Notes: a model not told the origin generated them from the sequence alone. A stretch of 64,000 nucleotides of DNA from Rhodobacterales bacterium HKCCE4037 (GCA_015689645.1 WVSM01000005.1:62001-126000), one strand, 5' to 3'; positions 1-8,621 are shown, counted from the first letter of the stretch. Translations and numbers: made by a program.

Positions 1-707
1 TTCACCATGAACTTCGGCACGATGAACAGCGACACGCCCTTGATGCCCTCCGGCGCGCCGGTGATCTTTGCCAGCACGAGGTGGATGATGTTGTCGGCCA
101 TGTCGTGTTCGCCGGCGGAGATGAAGATCTTCTGGCCGGTGATCTTGTAGCTGCCGTCGTCCTGCGGTTCCGCCTTGGTGCGCATCAGGCCCAGGTCGGT
201 GCCGCAATGGGGCTCGGTCAGGTTCATGGTGCCGGTCCACTCGCAGGACACCATCTTCGGCAGGTAGGTGTCCTTCTGCGCGTCGGTGCCATGGGCAAGG
301 ATCGCCGAGGCCGCGCCGTGCGTCAGGCCCTGGTACATCGTGAACGCCTGGTTCGCGGACGAGAACATCTCCCCCACAGCCGTGTTCATTACGTAGGGCA
401 GGCCCATGCCGCCGTATTGCTCGGGCATGTCGATGCCAGGCCAGCCGCCTTCGGACATCTGGTCGAAGGCCTCCTTGAAGCCATCGGGCGTGTAGACCAC
501 ACCGTTCTCCATCCGGCAGCCCTGCGTGTCGCCGACGACGTTGAGCGGCGCCAGCACTTCGGCGCTGATCTTGCCCGCTTCACCGAGGATCGCGGTGGTG
601 AAATCCCGGTCCAGATCGCCGTAGCCGGGGATATCCTCGGCCTCGATCTTCAGGACATCGTGCAGGATGAACTGCATGTCTTTCGTTGGGGCGGTATAGC
701 TCGGCAT
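1..707 (-). CDS. Acyl-CoA dehydrogenase, 5' part (runs off the window)
   Basis: Flavin-dependent acyl-CoA dehydrogenase, oxidising an acyl-CoA to the 2-enoyl-CoA. About 235 N-terminal residues are visible, beginning [13 protein letters not shown]; the C-terminal part lies beyond base 1. The N-terminal extension before the dehydrogenase core (residues ~1-45) and the [11 protein letters not shown] segment (residues ~168-178, substrate/FAD binding region) are typical of the long acyl-CoA dehydrogenases that include the DMSP-pathway enzyme DmdC, but the substrate cannot be fixed from this fragment. The start has a strong GGGAGGA ribosome site. The gene lies 35 bases downstream of a MerR regulator on the same strand, so the two are probably co-transcribed. 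Confidence 0.85.
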   Translation of the reverse strand, partial: MPSYTAPTKDMQFILHDVLKIEAEDIPGYGDLDRDFTTAILGEAGKISAEVLAPLNVVGDTQGCRMENGVVYTPDGFKEAFDQMSEGGWPGIDMPEQYGGMGLPYVMNTAVGEMFSSANQAFTMYQGLTHGAASAILAHGTDAQKDTYLPKMVSCEWTGTMNLTEPHCGTDLGLMRTKAEPQDDGSYKITGQKIFISAGEHDMADNIIHLVLAKITGAPEGIKGVSLFIVPKFMV

Positions 708-742
708 GGTGTCTGTCCTCCCGAAGGGTGTTCTCTGGCCGC

Positions 743-1132
743 TCAGGCGGCGGGTTTGCTGCTCGACAGCATTTCGCCGACGAGGTTCATCTGGTTGCGC
801 AATTCGTCGATGGCTTCGTCCAGCTCGGCCCGCTGCCGCTCCATGTCGGCCAGCCGTTCCCGCGCGATGGCGAGCGTCTGGTTGAGCTGCGTCTGCTGGC
901 TGTCATCGACGTAATAGAGGTCAAGAAGCTGACGGATTTCCTCGAGGCTGAAGCCAAAGCGCTTGCCGCGCAGGATCAGTTTCAGGCGCGCCCGGTCACG
1001 GCGGGTGAACAGGCGGCGCTGGCCGTCGCGGATCGGGAAAAGCAGTTCCTTGGATTCGTAGAATCGCAGGGTGCGCGGGGTCACGTCGAATGCGTCACAC
1101 ATCTGACGGATCGTCATCGTGTCATGGGTCAT
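743..1132 (-). CDS. MerR family transcriptional regulator (1)
   Basis: A 129-residue one-component regulator. Residues ~6-32 form the MerR winged helix-turn-helix ([20 protein letters not shown]), followed by the second wing and a long C-terminal coiled coil (about residues 80-120) for dimerisation. There is no C-terminal cysteine ligand set, so it is not a metal sensor. It resembles the MerR regulators of acyl-CoA and branched-chain degradation genes (LiuR-like). It precedes the acyl-CoA dehydrogenase on the same strand, its likely target. An in-frame ATG at 1159 would add nine residues; I prefer 1132 because the family motif starts soon after it. Confidence 0.85.
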   Translation of the reverse strand: MTHDTMTIRQMCDAFDVTPRTLRFYESKELLFPIRDGQRRLFTRRDRARLKLILRGKRFGFSLEEIRQLLDLYYVDDSQQTQLNQTLAIARERLADMERQRAELDEAIDELRNQMNLVGEMLSSSKPAA

Positions 1133-1215
1133 GGTACCGGTTCCGGATAAATCGAACATTCCGTTTCTGAGGCCCCAATTGCGAGTCGTTGCCCCAGCTT
1201 ACAAGCGTAGATGAC

Positions 1216-1286
1216 GCTTACGTAAACGAGACGTTGCGTCATTCCAGCGTTGACGACAGGTCACGCAAAATGACGCTACGTCATGC
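1216..1286. promoter_or_regulatory. Candidate MerR (LiuR-like) operator region
   Basis: The 200-base gap upstream of the first MerR gene is rich in related inverted repeats. TTACGTAAACG (1219-1229) contains the perfect palindrome TTACGTAA. ATGACGC (from 1212) faces GCGTCAT (ending 1242). ATGACG-cta-CGTCAT lies near 1270-1284. TTACGTAAACG matches one half of the TTTACGTAAACGTAAA-type operator I recall for LiuR. That these MerR proteins bind here is inference from position and motif. Confidence 0.45.
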
Positions 1287-1333
1287 GCAATTTCCGAAGG
1301 TCAACAGGTTCGGTTTTCAGGGGTGGAGGAACC

Positions 1334-1702
1334 TCAGAGGTTCGATGCCGTCTCGTCGCGCAATGCCTTCAACTCGGCGATCACCTCGTCCAGTTCGGCC
1401 CGCCGCGCGCGCAATTCGTCGAGCTGCCTGTCGGCATATTCGATCCAGATTTCCTTCTGCGCTTCCCAGCCTTCGCCCTTGTCGTAGATCTCCAGCCATT
1501 GCCGGATCTCCTCCAGGCTGAAGCCGAACCGCCGTCCGCGCAGGATCAGGGTCATGCGCGCCACCTCGCGGGGGCCGTAGAACCGCGCGCGCCCTTCGCG
1601 TTCGGGCGCCAGAAGCTCGATATATTCGTAATGACGCAACGTTCGCGGCGTCACGTCGAATTTCTCGCACATCGCTTTGAAATCAAGGCGGTCGTCGGTC
1701 AT
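1334..1702 (-). CDS. MerR family transcriptional regulator (2)
   Basis: A 122-residue paralogue of the neighbouring MerR protein, with the same architecture: an N-terminal MerR helix-turn-helix ([20 protein letters not shown], residues ~10-29), the [20 protein letters not shown] segment, then a C-terminal coiled coil. It lies on the same strand as the first MerR, about 200 bases upstream, and divergent from the thioesterase pair at 1827. An effector domain is absent, so what it senses cannot be told; acyl-CoA derivatives are a reasonable guess from its neighbours. Confidence 0.85.
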   Translation of the reverse strand: MTDDRLDFKAMCEKFDVTPRTLRHYEYIELLAPEREGRARFYGPREVARMTLILRGRRFGFSLEEIRQWLEIYDKGEGWEAQKEIWIEYADRQLDELRARRAELDEVIAELKALRDETASNL

Positions 1703-1826
1703 GGCGTGATGTCTCTTGTCTCCCCGCTGCGCAGTATGGCGTGTCGGATGCGCTTTGTTAAGGCACTTCGCCCTTGCGCCCGGCGCGCGTCCCCGCATGA
1801 TCCGGGGGCAAAGCGAAAGACGTGTG

Positions 1827-2297
1827 ATGGATGACACCCAACCCAATGGCGATGCCGCCAAGCTGGCCGAAGACAAGGCGCGCATCGCCCGGCAATTCAT
1901 CGAGGCGATCCCGTTCTCGGGCGCGCTGAAGATGAGCCTCGACGAAATTGGTGACGGCGTGGCCGTCATCTCGATGCCGTATGACGACGCGCTCGTGGGC
2001 GACCCGCGCACGGGGGTGATCCACGGCGGCGCCGTTTCGGCCCTGATGGACACCTGCGGCGGAGCGGCGGTCATGAGCCGGTCCGAGGGGCCGGCCGGCA
2101 CCGCGACGCTCGACCTGCGGATCGACTACATGCGCCCCGCAACGCCTGGCGAGACGATCGTCGCGCGGGCGGAATGCTACCACATCACGCGCTCGGTCGC
2201 CTTCGTGCGGGCCGAGGCCTTCGATGCCGATGACACACGCCCCGTGGCCTCGGCCACGGGGGCCTTCACCGTGATGCGGGCGGAGGGCGGGGCATGA
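1827..2297 (+). CDS. PaaI-type hotdog thioesterase (1)
   Basis: A 156-residue single hotdog-fold protein expected to hydrolyse an acyl- or aroyl-CoA thioester. The segment GVIHGGAVSALMDTCGGAAV (residues ~63-82) is the family signature: the HGG turn followed by the central helix. The strand DLRIDYMRPA and the closing ATGAFTVMRA pattern are also typical. I chose the ATG at 1827 because conserved sequence starts only well after the longer upstream reading frame. It overlaps the next thioesterase by four bases (ATGA), so the two are translationally coupled and may form a heteromer. Confidence 0.8.
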   Translation: MDDTQPNGDAAKLAEDKARIARQFIEAIPFSGALKMSLDEIGDGVAVISMPYDDALVGDPRTGVIHGGAVSALMDTCGGAAVMSRSEGPAGTATLDLRIDYMRPATPGETIVARAECYHITRSVAFVRAEAFDADDTRPVASATGAFTVMRAEGGA

Positions 2298-2797
2298 GAA
2301 ACGCGCCTGAGCCCGTCGATGTCATCAAATCCCGCCGCGACAAGGCGCTGGCCGCGCTGGTGGAGGGCGTGCCCTACATCCGCACGCTCGGGGTCGGTTT
2401 CGACCGGCGCGGGGATGAGCTGACGGCAGTCCTGAACTACGACGACAAGCTGATCGGCAACCCGTTCCTGCCTGCGCTGCACGGCGGGGCCACGGCCTCG
2501 TTCCTGGAAGTGTCGGCGATCATGGAACTGTCCTTCGCGATCCTCTGGGATGAGATCGAGAGCGGTCGGCTGAATGCCGACAGCCTGACGCCCGAGACCC
2601 TGCCGCGCCTGCCCAAGACCATCGACTTCACAGTGGATTACCTGCGCTCCGGCCTGCCGCGCGATGCCTACGCACGCGCGCGGGTCAACCGCTCGGGGCG
2701 GCGCTATGCATCCGTCCATGTGGAGGCCTGGCAGGACAACCGCGAACGGCTCTTCGCGCAGGCCACCGGGCATTTCCTGATGCCCGACCGAAGCTGA
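2294..2797 (+). CDS. PaaI-type hotdog thioesterase (2)
   Basis: A 167-residue second hotdog protein directly coupled to the first. Its signature is LPALHGGATASFLEVSAIME (residues ~56-75), again with HGG before the hot-dog helix, and the strand TIDFTVDYLRSGLPRDAYAR. It differs enough from its neighbour to suggest an old duplication with divided roles rather than redundancy. The MATE exporter starts five bases after its stop, making a three-gene plus-strand operon. Confidence 0.75.
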   Translation: MRNAPEPVDVIKSRRDKALAALVEGVPYIRTLGVGFDRRGDELTAVLNYDDKLIGNPFLPALHGGATASFLEVSAIMELSFAILWDEIESGRLNADSLTPETLPRLPKTIDFTVDYLRSGLPRDAYARARVNRSGRRYASVHVEAWQDNRERLFAQATGHFLMPDRS

Positions 2798-2801
2798 CCG
2801 A

Positions 2802-4136
2802 ATGGACGTGCCAGCCGACGCCAGCACCCCTCCGAAACCCCTGACGCACCGGCGGGTGCTGCGGATCGCCGGACCCATCGTGCTGTCGAACGCGACCGTG
2901 CCGCTTCTGGGGATCGTCGACGTGGGCGTCGTGGGCCAGATGGGGGAGGCCGCGCCGATCGGCGCTGTCGGTATCGGCGCGATCATCCTGACCTCCGTTT
3001 TCTGGGTCTTCGGCTTCCTGCGCATGGGCACCGTCGGCCTCGTGGGGCAGGCGGAAGGGGCAGGGGACATGGCGGAGGTCTCGGCCATCCTGACCCGCGC
3101 GCTGATGATCGCGCTGGCGGGCGGCCTGCTGCTGATCGCGCTTTATCCGGTGATCGTCTGGGCCGCGTTCTCGTGGGATCCGACGAGCGACGAGGTCGAG
3201 GCGCTGGCGCGGCAGTACCTGTTCATCCGCATCTGGACCGCGCCCTTCGCGATTTCCGTCTACGCGCTGACCGGCTGGTTGATCGCGCAGGAGCGGACGG
3301 GGGCGGTGTTCTGGATCCAGCTTCTCATGAACGGGCTGAACATCAGCCTCAACTTCCTGTTCGTGCTCGGCTTCGGCTGGGGCGTGTCCGGCGTGGCGCT
3401 GTCGACCGCGCTGGCGGAGGTCGTTGGCGCGGGGTTGGGGCTTTGGTATTGTCGCAACGCCTTCGCGCGGCCGGATTGGCGGGACTGGAGCCGTGTTTTC
3501 GACCGGGCGCGGATGCTGAAGATGGCGCTGCTGAACGTGGATATCTTCATCCGCTCGGCGCTTTTGATGGCGATTTTCACCTCCTTCACCTTCCTCGGCG
3601 CGCAGTTCGGGGACGTGACGCTGGCGGCGAACGAGGTGCTGATCCAGTTCATGTATCTCACCGCGCACGCGATGGACGGGTTCGCCTTTGCCGCCGAGAC
3701 GCTGATTGCGCGGGCCTACGGTCGGCATGATCCGGGGCGGGTGCGGCGCTCCGCGATCCTCACCTCCATCTGGGGCTTGGGAACCTGCTTGGCGCTGGCT
3801 GTGCTGTTCCTCGTGCTCGGGCCGATGTTCATCGACATCCTTGCCAAGGATGCGGAGGTTCAGGCGGCGGGGCGGGTTTACCTGCCGTGGATGGTGGCCG
3901 CGCCGATCGCGGGCTGCGCGGCGTGGATGCTGGACGGCATCTTCATCGGGGCGGCGCGGGGGCGGGACATGCGGAACATGATGATCCTGAGCGCGATCAT
4001 CTACCTGCTGGCCGTTCTGGTGCTGGTCCCGAGCTTCGAGAACCACGGGGTCTGGATGGCGCTGCTTATCAGCTTCGCGGCGCGGGGCGTGACGCTGGGT
4101 ACGCGATACCCGGAGCTGGAGCGGCAGGCGGCTTAG
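2802..4136 (+). CDS. MATE family efflux transporter
   Basis: A 444-residue inner-membrane antiporter of the multidrug and toxin extrusion family, DinF-like branch. It begins with the classic TM1 region IAGPIVLSNATVPLLGIVDVG (residues ~22-42), and hydrophobic segments run through the whole length in the two six-helix halves expected. Residues near 60-70 (VFWVFGFLRMGTVGLVGQA) match the DinF-type TM2. Such proteins expel cationic drugs or metabolites using Na+ or H+ gradients; the substrate is unknown. It is the last gene of the thioesterase operon. Confidence 0.85.
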   Translation: MDVPADASTPPKPLTHRRVLRIAGPIVLSNATVPLLGIVDVGVVGQMGEAAPIGAVGIGAIILTSVFWVFGFLRMGTVGLVGQAEGAGDMAEVSAILTRALMIALAGGLLLIALYPVIVWAAFSWDPTSDEVEALARQYLFIRIWTAPFAISVYALTGWLIAQERTGAVFWIQLLMNGLNISLNFLFVLGFGWGVSGVALSTALAEVVGAGLGLWYCRNAFARPDWRDWSRVFDRARMLKMALLNVDIFIRSALLMAIFTSFTFLGAQFGDVTLAANEVLIQFMYLTAHAMDGFAFAAETLIARAYGRHDPGRVRRSAILTSIWGLGTCLALAVLFLVLGPMFIDILAKDAEVQAAGRVYLPWMVAAPIAGCAAWMLDGIFIGAARGRDMRNMMILSAIIYLLAVLVLVPSFENHGVWMALLISFAARGVTLGTRYPELERQAA

Positions 4137-4143
4137 GGCCGTG

Positions 4144-4159
4144 TGTGCAAGCTTGCACA
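4144..4159. repeat. Perfect 16-base palindrome
   Basis: TGTGCAAGCTTGCACA lies eight bases after the MATE stop codon, between two convergent genes. It has the size and symmetry of a repressor operator or a short hairpin, but no T-run follows, so it is not a standard terminator. Confidence 0.6.
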
Positions 4160-4201
4160 AACGGGCTAAGGAATTGAGAAAAAACAGAAATGCGGTTCTT
4201 G

Positions 4202-4217
4202 TTAACCTGCTGTTAAC
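4202..4217. promoter_or_regulatory. CtrA-type site (TTAA-N7-TTAAC)
   Basis: TTAA, seven bases, TTAAC: an exact match to the CtrA cell-cycle regulator consensus of alphaproteobacteria. It lies between the 3' ends of two convergent genes, so no obvious promoter is served. Its function is unproven and chance is possible. Confidence 0.3.
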
Positions 4218-4238
4218 CCGACGGTTGACGCAGGCTTT

Positions 4239-4274
4239 GGCGTTTTCGGCGTTTTCGGCGTTTTCGGCATTCTC
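4239..4274. repeat. 9-base tandem repeat GGCGTTTTC
   Basis: Three perfect copies of GGCGTTTTC start at 4239, 4248 and 4257, followed by a degenerate fourth (GGCATTCTC) that touches the stop codon of the arsC-like gene. This looks like slippage-type expansion; copy number may vary between strains. Confidence 0.8.
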
Positions 4275-4614
4275 AGACCAGCGTCAGCACCTGCTCCGGC
4301 GGGCGTCCGATGACGGCGCGGTCGCCGGTCAGAAGCACGGGCCGTTCGATCAGGATCGGGTGGGTTGCCATCGCGCAGACCAGGGCCGGGTCGTCGGCGT
4401 CCTTCAATTCCAGGTCGCGGTAGATCTTCTCGCCCGTCCGCATGAGCGCGCGCGGTTCGATGCCGAGTTTGTCCAGAACCGCGCGGATTTCATCCTCGCT
4501 GGGCGGGTTGGTCAGATAGAGCCGCACCGAGGGTGCGTGGCCGCCGTCTTCCAGAAGCGCCAGCGCCTGCCGCGATTTCGAGCAGCGCGGATTGTGCCAC
4601 AGGGTCAGGTCCAT
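4273..4614 (-). CDS. arsC: ArsC/Spx-family arsenate reductase-like protein
   Basis: A 113-residue thioredoxin-fold protein of the glutaredoxin-dependent arsenate reductase family. The catalytic cysteine is Cys11 in HNPRCSKSR. The conserved [20 protein letters not shown] segment and the late [17 protein letters not shown] loop match the family. With no arsR or arsB beside it, the protein may not serve arsenic resistance; many stand-alone members have unknown roles. It overlaps the pyrD stop by ten bases and is therefore the third gene of the DUF952-pyrD-arsC minus-strand operon. Confidence 0.85.
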   Translation of the reverse strand: MDLTLWHNPRCSKSRQALALLEDGGHAPSVRLYLTNPPSEDEIRAVLDKLGIEPRALMRTGEKIYRDLELKDADDPALVCAMATHPILIERPVLLTGDRAVIGRPPEQVLTLV

Positions 4615-5669
4615 TCCGATACTCCGGTTCCGACGGCTTGGGCGACATTGGCGTAGCCGTCGCGTTCGAGGAGGGCGTCGAGGCCCTTGGCGATGTCCGT
4701 CACCAGCGACAGGCCGCCGTAGACGAGCGCGGTATAAAGTTGCACCGCCGAGGCCCCGGCGCGGATCTTGGCATAGGCCTGGTCCGCCGAGCCGACACCG
4801 CCGACGCCGATCAGGGGAATCTTGCCCTGCGTCAGCGCATGAAGCCGTGCCAGCACGCGGGTCGATTTCTCGAACAGGGGTTGGCCGGACAGGCCGCCCT
4901 TTTCGGAGGCATGGGCGCTGCGCAGGCCGTCACGGTCGAGCGTGGTGTTGCTGGCGATGACGGCGTTGAGGCCAATATTCGGGCGCGTCACGACCTCGGC
5001 GATATCGTCCAGATCCTTCTCCGTCAGGTCGGGCGCGATCTTGAGGAACAGGGCCACGGGTTCGGCCTGCACGAGACGGACCGCGTCGATCTTTTCGATG
5101 ATCGCGAAAAGGGCGTCCTTGCCCTGCAGATCACGCAGCTTCTCGGTATTGGGCGAGGAGACGTTGATCGTGGCGAAGTCGATGTGACGCGCGAAGGTGC
5201 GATAGACGGAGGCGAAATCTTCCAGCCGGTCGGCACTGTCCTTGTTGGCCCCGAGGTTGATGCCGATGGGAATTTCGCGCGGCGTCTTCGCGAGACGTGC
5301 GGCAATGGCCTCCGCCCCGTCGTTGTTGAAGCCGAACCGGTTGATGGCGGCGCGGTCTTCGGACAGGCGGAACAGGCGCGGTTTCGGGTTGCCGGGCTGC
5401 GGGCGCGGCGTGGCGGCGCCAACTTCGATGAAACCGAAGCCCGCGCGCTGCAGCGGGCCAGCGACTTCGGCGTTCTTGTCGAACCCGGCGGCGAGGCCGA
5501 TGGGGTTGGGCAGGTCGAGACCGGTGATCGAGGTTGCGAGGCGCGGGGTGGAGTAGGGGCCTTCGAGCGGGCCGAGGCCCAGTTTCAGGGCCGTCAGCGC
5601 CATGCGATGCGCGCGCTCGGGGTCGATGGAGCGCAGGAGCTTCAGCCCGGTCTGTTCAAGGACACTCAT
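4605..5669 (-). CDS. pyrD: Dihydroorotate dehydrogenase (quinone), class 2
   Basis: A 354-residue flavoenzyme that oxidises dihydroorotate to orotate in pyrimidine synthesis, passing electrons to ubiquinone at the inner membrane. Class 2 is shown by the extra N-terminal helix (residues 1-45). The FMN and substrate motifs are [38 protein letters not shown] (with the catalytic serine region), [15 protein letters not shown] and [10 protein letters not shown]. The start ATG at 5669 overlaps the stop of the DUF952 protein (ATGA), so the upstream protein and pyrD are translationally coupled. Confidence 0.95.
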   Translation of the reverse strand: MSVLEQTGLKLLRSIDPERAHRMALTALKLGLGPLEGPYSTPRLATSITGLDLPNPIGLAAGFDKNAEVAGPLQRAGFGFIEVGAATPRPQPGNPKPRLFRLSEDRAAINRFGFNNDGAEAIAARLAKTPREIPIGINLGANKDSADRLEDFASVYRTFARHIDFATINVSSPNTEKLRDLQGKDALFAIIEKIDAVRLVQAEPVALFLKIAPDLTEKDLDDIAEVVTRPNIGLNAVIASNTTLDRDGLRSAHASEKGGLSGQPLFEKSTRVLARLHALTQGKIPLIGVGGVGSADQAYAKIRAGASAVQLYTALVYGGLSLVTDIAKGLDALLERDGYANVAQAVGTGVSEWT

Positions 5670-6427
5670 CCGAAACTGGCCCCGCCCTTGGAGGGTGCCG
5701 TGCGGATCAGGCGCGAGGTCAGGACGGCGGCCTGCCGGTGCTTCGCCGCCTCGCGGTAGTCGGGGTCGGTGACCATTTCGAGGAAGGCGTGGGCCGTGGG
5801 GTAGCGGGCGACAAAGCACAGGTCCCACTGCTCGTCCGCGGGGCCGATGAGCGTGCCCTGGAACCGCCCGCGCCAGACGATCAGGCCGCCAAGCCGTTCG
5901 AGAATCGGCTGGGTGTCACGGCCGTAATTGGCGTATGCCTCGGCTCCGCTGAGGCCGTCCCCGGCGAGCGGATGGTCGGAGGCATAGGCGGCCCTTTCGC
6001 GCAGGCGCACGAGGTTCAGCATTTCGATGGGCTGGTCGCGGTCGAGCGCCTTGAAGGTGTCGAATTGCGCGCGGGTCGGGTCGACGTGGCCCGCGACGGA
6101 TTCGGGGAAGACATGGGTGCCATCTTCGAGCGGCAGGCCGGCGTGCCAGATCACGTCGGACATGCGCAGGGGCGCGTAGAGATGGGGAAATTCGGCCCCG
6201 CCGCGCGAGACCTCCCATTTCAGGGCATCGCCCAGATCGTCGGCCTCAAGGGCTGCGAGGATCAAGCCGGTTTCGCCCGCGAAATGCTTTGCCGCCGTCT
6301 CCTGCGCCTGGTCGGCGGTGGAGAAATGCACGAAGCCATCGCTCACGTCGATGGGCGCGCCGGGGATCTCGCCCTTCGCCTGCAATTCGGCCCATTCGGA
6401 GGCCCGGAGGATCTTGTAGATGCGCAT
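5666..6427 (-). CDS. DUF952-DUF1330 fusion protein
   Basis: A 253-residue protein made of two small domains. Residues ~1-108 (from [14 protein letters not shown]) match DUF952, a glutathione-transferase-like fold of unknown function. Residues ~145-240 ([14 protein letters not shown], then [20 protein letters not shown] and [11 protein letters not shown]) match the DUF1330/dimeric alpha-beta barrel type. Stand-alone members are about 110 and 100 residues, so the length is accounted for by a fusion. No catalytic residue can be assigned. It heads the operon with pyrD and the arsC-like gene. A longer frame exists upstream, but the DUF952 domain begins at the chosen ATG. Confidence 0.75.
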   Translation of the reverse strand: MRIYKILRASEWAELQAKGEIPGAPIDVSDGFVHFSTADQAQETAAKHFAGETGLILAALEADDLGDALKWEVSRGGAEFPHLYAPLRMSDVIWHAGLPLEDGTHVFPESVAGHVDPTRAQFDTFKALDRDQPIEMLNLVRLRERAAYASDHPLAGDGLSGAEAYANYGRDTQPILERLGGLIVWRGRFQGTLIGPADEQWDLCFVARYPTAHAFLEMVTDPDYREAAKHRQAAVLTSRLIRTAPSKGGASFG

Positions 6428-6450
6428 GGGGGCGCGTTTGGCCCGCCCCT

Positions 6451-6481
6451 CCCGTGACGTCAAGTGTCACGGGCCTGTGAC
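6451..6481 (+). promoter_or_regulatory. Inverted repeat and Pho-box-like direct repeat
   Basis: Between the divergent DUF952 and 5'-nucleotidase genes, CCCGTGAC (6451-6458) faces GTCACGGG (6466-6473) across seven bases. Overlapping it, TGTCAC (6465-6470) and TGTGAC (6476-6481) repeat at 11-base spacing, the geometry of a PhoB box (CTGTCAT repeats). A phosphate-regulated 5'-nucleotidase would make sense, but the match to the consensus is partial. Confidence 0.35.
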
Positions 6482-6554
6482 GTGGGCGCTTTACTTGCCG
6501 CAAGCGGAACGCCAAGCTGGCGACAGTCCAACAAAAAACTTCGGGAGATTTTCA

Positions 6555-8153
6555 ATGATCGCACGCATTTTGGGATCCACCGCGATTCTGGCGGGGCTGG
6601 GTGTTGCCGCACCTGCGGCCGCAGAAACGACGCTGCACCTTCTGCACATCAACGACCTGCACAGCCGGATCCAGCCGATCAACGCCTTCGACTCGACCTG
6701 TTCGGCCGAGGACGACGCGGCGGGCGAATGTTTCGGCGGCGTGGCGCGGGTGGCGACGGCCATCAACACGCTGCGTGGTGAGCTGGAAGCGGCTGGCGAG
6801 AACGTTCTGGTGCTCGATGCCGGCGACCAGTTCCAGGGCTCGCTGATGTACACGACCTACAAGGGCGACGTGGAAGCGGAATTCATGGAAGCCATCGGCT
6901 TCGACGTGATGGCCGTGGGCAACCACGAGTTCGACGATGGGCCCGAGAACCTTGCGCGGTTCCTTGACATGGTGAGCTTCCCGGTGATTTCCGGCAACCT
7001 CGACCTGAGCCAGTCGAACGTGCTGTCCGAGGAGATGGTGCCCGATCACGTGGTTCTCGACGTGAACGGCGTGCAGGTCGGCATCGTCAGCGCGCTGGCG
7101 ACGGATACCGCCGAGACCTCCAGCCCCGGGCCGTCGATCATCTTCCAGGACGAGATCGACGCGCTGCAGGCCGATGTCGATGCGCTGACGGAGCAGGGCG
7201 TGAACATCATCATCGCGCTGACCCACGTGGGCCTGCCGATGGATATCGCCATTGCCGAAGCGGTGACGGGGATCGACGTGATCGTGGGCGGCCATTCGCA
7301 CACCTACCTGTCGTCCTCCGACCCGGACCGCGCGGGCGCCTATCCGACGATGGCATCGAACCCTGACGGGGATTTCGTGCCGATCGTCCAGGCCTACGCC
7401 TATTCGAAATACCTCGGGCACCTGGAAGTGACCTTCGACGACGACGGCAATGTCGTCTACGCCAGCGGTGACACGATGCTGCTGGACGCCTCGGTGGAAC
7501 CCGATGCGGAGATCGCGGCGCGGGTGGCCGAGCTGGCCGGGCCGATCGAGGAGGCCATGGGCGAGGTGATCGGTGAAAGCACCGATGTCATCGAAGGCTC
7601 GCGCGAGGTCTGCCGGGCGATGGAATGCGCCATGGGCAACCTCGTGGCCGACGCCATGCTGGCGCGCGTGGCCGAGCAGGGCATCGACGTGGCGATCCAG
7701 AACGGCGGCGGTCTGCGGGCCACCATCGACGCGGGCGAGATCACCATGGGCGAGGTCTTCTCGGTGCTGCCGTTCCAGAACACGCTGGCGACCTTCCAGC
7801 TGACCGGCGCGGGCATCATCGAGGCGCTGGAGAACGGCGTGAGCCAGGTGGAAGAGGGCGCGGGCCGCTTCCCGCAGGTCTCGGGCATGTCCTACACCTT
7901 CGACCTGAGCCAGGAGCCGGGGAGCCGGATTTCCAACGTCATGATCGGTGGCGAGCCGATCGATCTGGAGGCGACCTACGGCGTGGTGTCGAACAACTAC
8001 ATGCGCGGCGGCGGCGACGGGTATGCCAGCTTCGTCGATGCAGAGAACGCCTATGACTTCGGCCCCGGCCTCGAAGAGGTTGTGGCGACCTATATCGGCG
8101 AGAACTCGCCCTATGCGCCTTACACCGACGGGCGCATCACCCAGGCGGAATGA
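6555..8153 (+). CDS. Secreted 5'-nucleotidase / metallophosphatase
   Basis: A 532-residue periplasmic bifunctional metallophosphatase/5'-nucleotidase, releasing phosphate from nucleotides for scavenging. A signal peptide (residues 1-22, cleaved near APAAAE) is followed by the calcineurin-type metallophosphatase domain with LLHINDLHSR, DAGDQFQGS, AVGNHEFDDG and VGGHSHTYL supplying the two-metal ligands. The C-terminal substrate domain carries NGGGLRATIDAGEIT, SVLPFQNTL and NNYMRGGGDGY. The ATG at 6555 was chosen for its GGGAG ribosome site and the signal peptide. A rho-independent terminator follows. The upstream region has a Pho-box-like repeat. Confidence 0.92.
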   Translation: MIARILGSTAILAGLGVAAPAAAETTLHLLHINDLHSRIQPINAFDSTCSAEDDAAGECFGGVARVATAINTLRGELEAAGENVLVLDAGDQFQGSLMYTTYKGDVEAEFMEAIGFDVMAVGNHEFDDGPENLARFLDMVSFPVISGNLDLSQSNVLSEEMVPDHVVLDVNGVQVGIVSALATDTAETSSPGPSIIFQDEIDALQADVDALTEQGVNIIIALTHVGLPMDIAIAEAVTGIDVIVGGHSHTYLSSSDPDRAGAYPTMASNPDGDFVPIVQAYAYSKYLGHLEVTFDDDGNVVYASGDTMLLDASVEPDAEIAARVAELAGPIEEAMGEVIGESTDVIEGSREVCRAMECAMGNLVADAMLARVAEQGIDVAIQNGGGLRATIDAGEITMGEVFSVLPFQNTLATFQLTGAGIIEALENGVSQVEEGAGRFPQVSGMSYTFDLSQEPGSRISNVMIGGEPIDLEATYGVVSNNYMRGGGDGYASFVDAENAYDFGPGLEEVVATYIGENSPYAPYTDGRITQAE

Positions 8154-8185
8154 TTTTCTGAGCGCCTGATTTTCGTGCGAATGGA

Positions 8186-8216
8186 CCGATCCGGGTGCAG
8201 CCCGGGTCGGTTTTTT
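8186..8216 (+). terminator. Rho-independent terminator after the 5'-nucleotidase
   Basis: Ten-base stem CCGATCCGGG / CCCGGGTCGG (one G-T pair) with a TGCAG-type loop, immediately followed by six T. Confidence 0.9.
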
Positions 8217-8348
8217 CATGTCCGGGCGCGCGCCATGCAATGCCTGCAACGCGGGTTTCGAAAAACTCCGGGTGGTGGATTTCGTTAGCGCTCACATATT
8301 GGCGGCAGAGGGAGACAAGAGACACACGAGCCAAGAAGGAATTGCATC

Positions 8349-8516
8349 ATGGCCTCGATCCTCAGCACGATCCGCACCGCCGCGCAGAAGCGCGCCGCCT
8401 ACAACCGCACCGTCGCCGAACTCTCGGCTTTGTCGGTGGAACAGGGTGTCGAAGACCTCGGCCTCTACCCCGGTGACGCGGCGAAAATCGCGCGCCAGGC
8501 GGTTTACGGGCGCTGA
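8349..8516 (+). CDS. DUF1127 family small protein
   Basis: A 55-residue protein (MASILSTIRTAAQKRAAYNR at the start, ending ARQAVYGR). The basic, arginine-rich, helix-forming composition and the late EDLGLYPGDAAKIARQAV motif match the DUF1127 (YjiS-like) proteins of alphaproteobacteria, some of which influence RNA turnover and phosphate or stress physiology. It has an AAGGA ribosome site and its own terminators on both sides, so it is an independent transcription unit. Confidence 0.85.
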   Translation: MASILSTIRTAAQKRAAYNRTVAELSALSVEQGVEDLGLYPGDAAKIARQAVYGR

Positions 8517-8546
8517 AGCGCGCCCGACACGACCAGTCACGACGGG

Positions 8547-8578
8547 AAGGCCGGGGGAATGCCCGGCCTTTTGCGTTT
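8547..8578 (+). terminator. Rho-independent terminator after the DUF1127 gene
   Basis: AAGGCCGGG / CCCGGCCTT stem with a six-base loop (ggaatg), followed by a short T-rich tail (TTGCGTTT). Confidence 0.85.
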
Positions 8579-8621
8579 CAAGGGTGTTTCCAGCCTGTCG
8601 AAGGCGTCCTAACATGCGGGC

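Noticed and set aside
2685-4160. A 491-codon minus-strand frame opposite the MATE gene
   Set aside because: Composition is His/Arg/Pro/Gln-rich, as expected from the antisense of GC-rich coding DNA; the plus strand encodes a clear MATE transporter.
6552-8249. A 565-codon minus-strand frame opposite the 5'-nucleotidase
   Set aside because: Arg/His/Val-rich antisense artefact; the plus strand has a signal peptide and all metal motifs.
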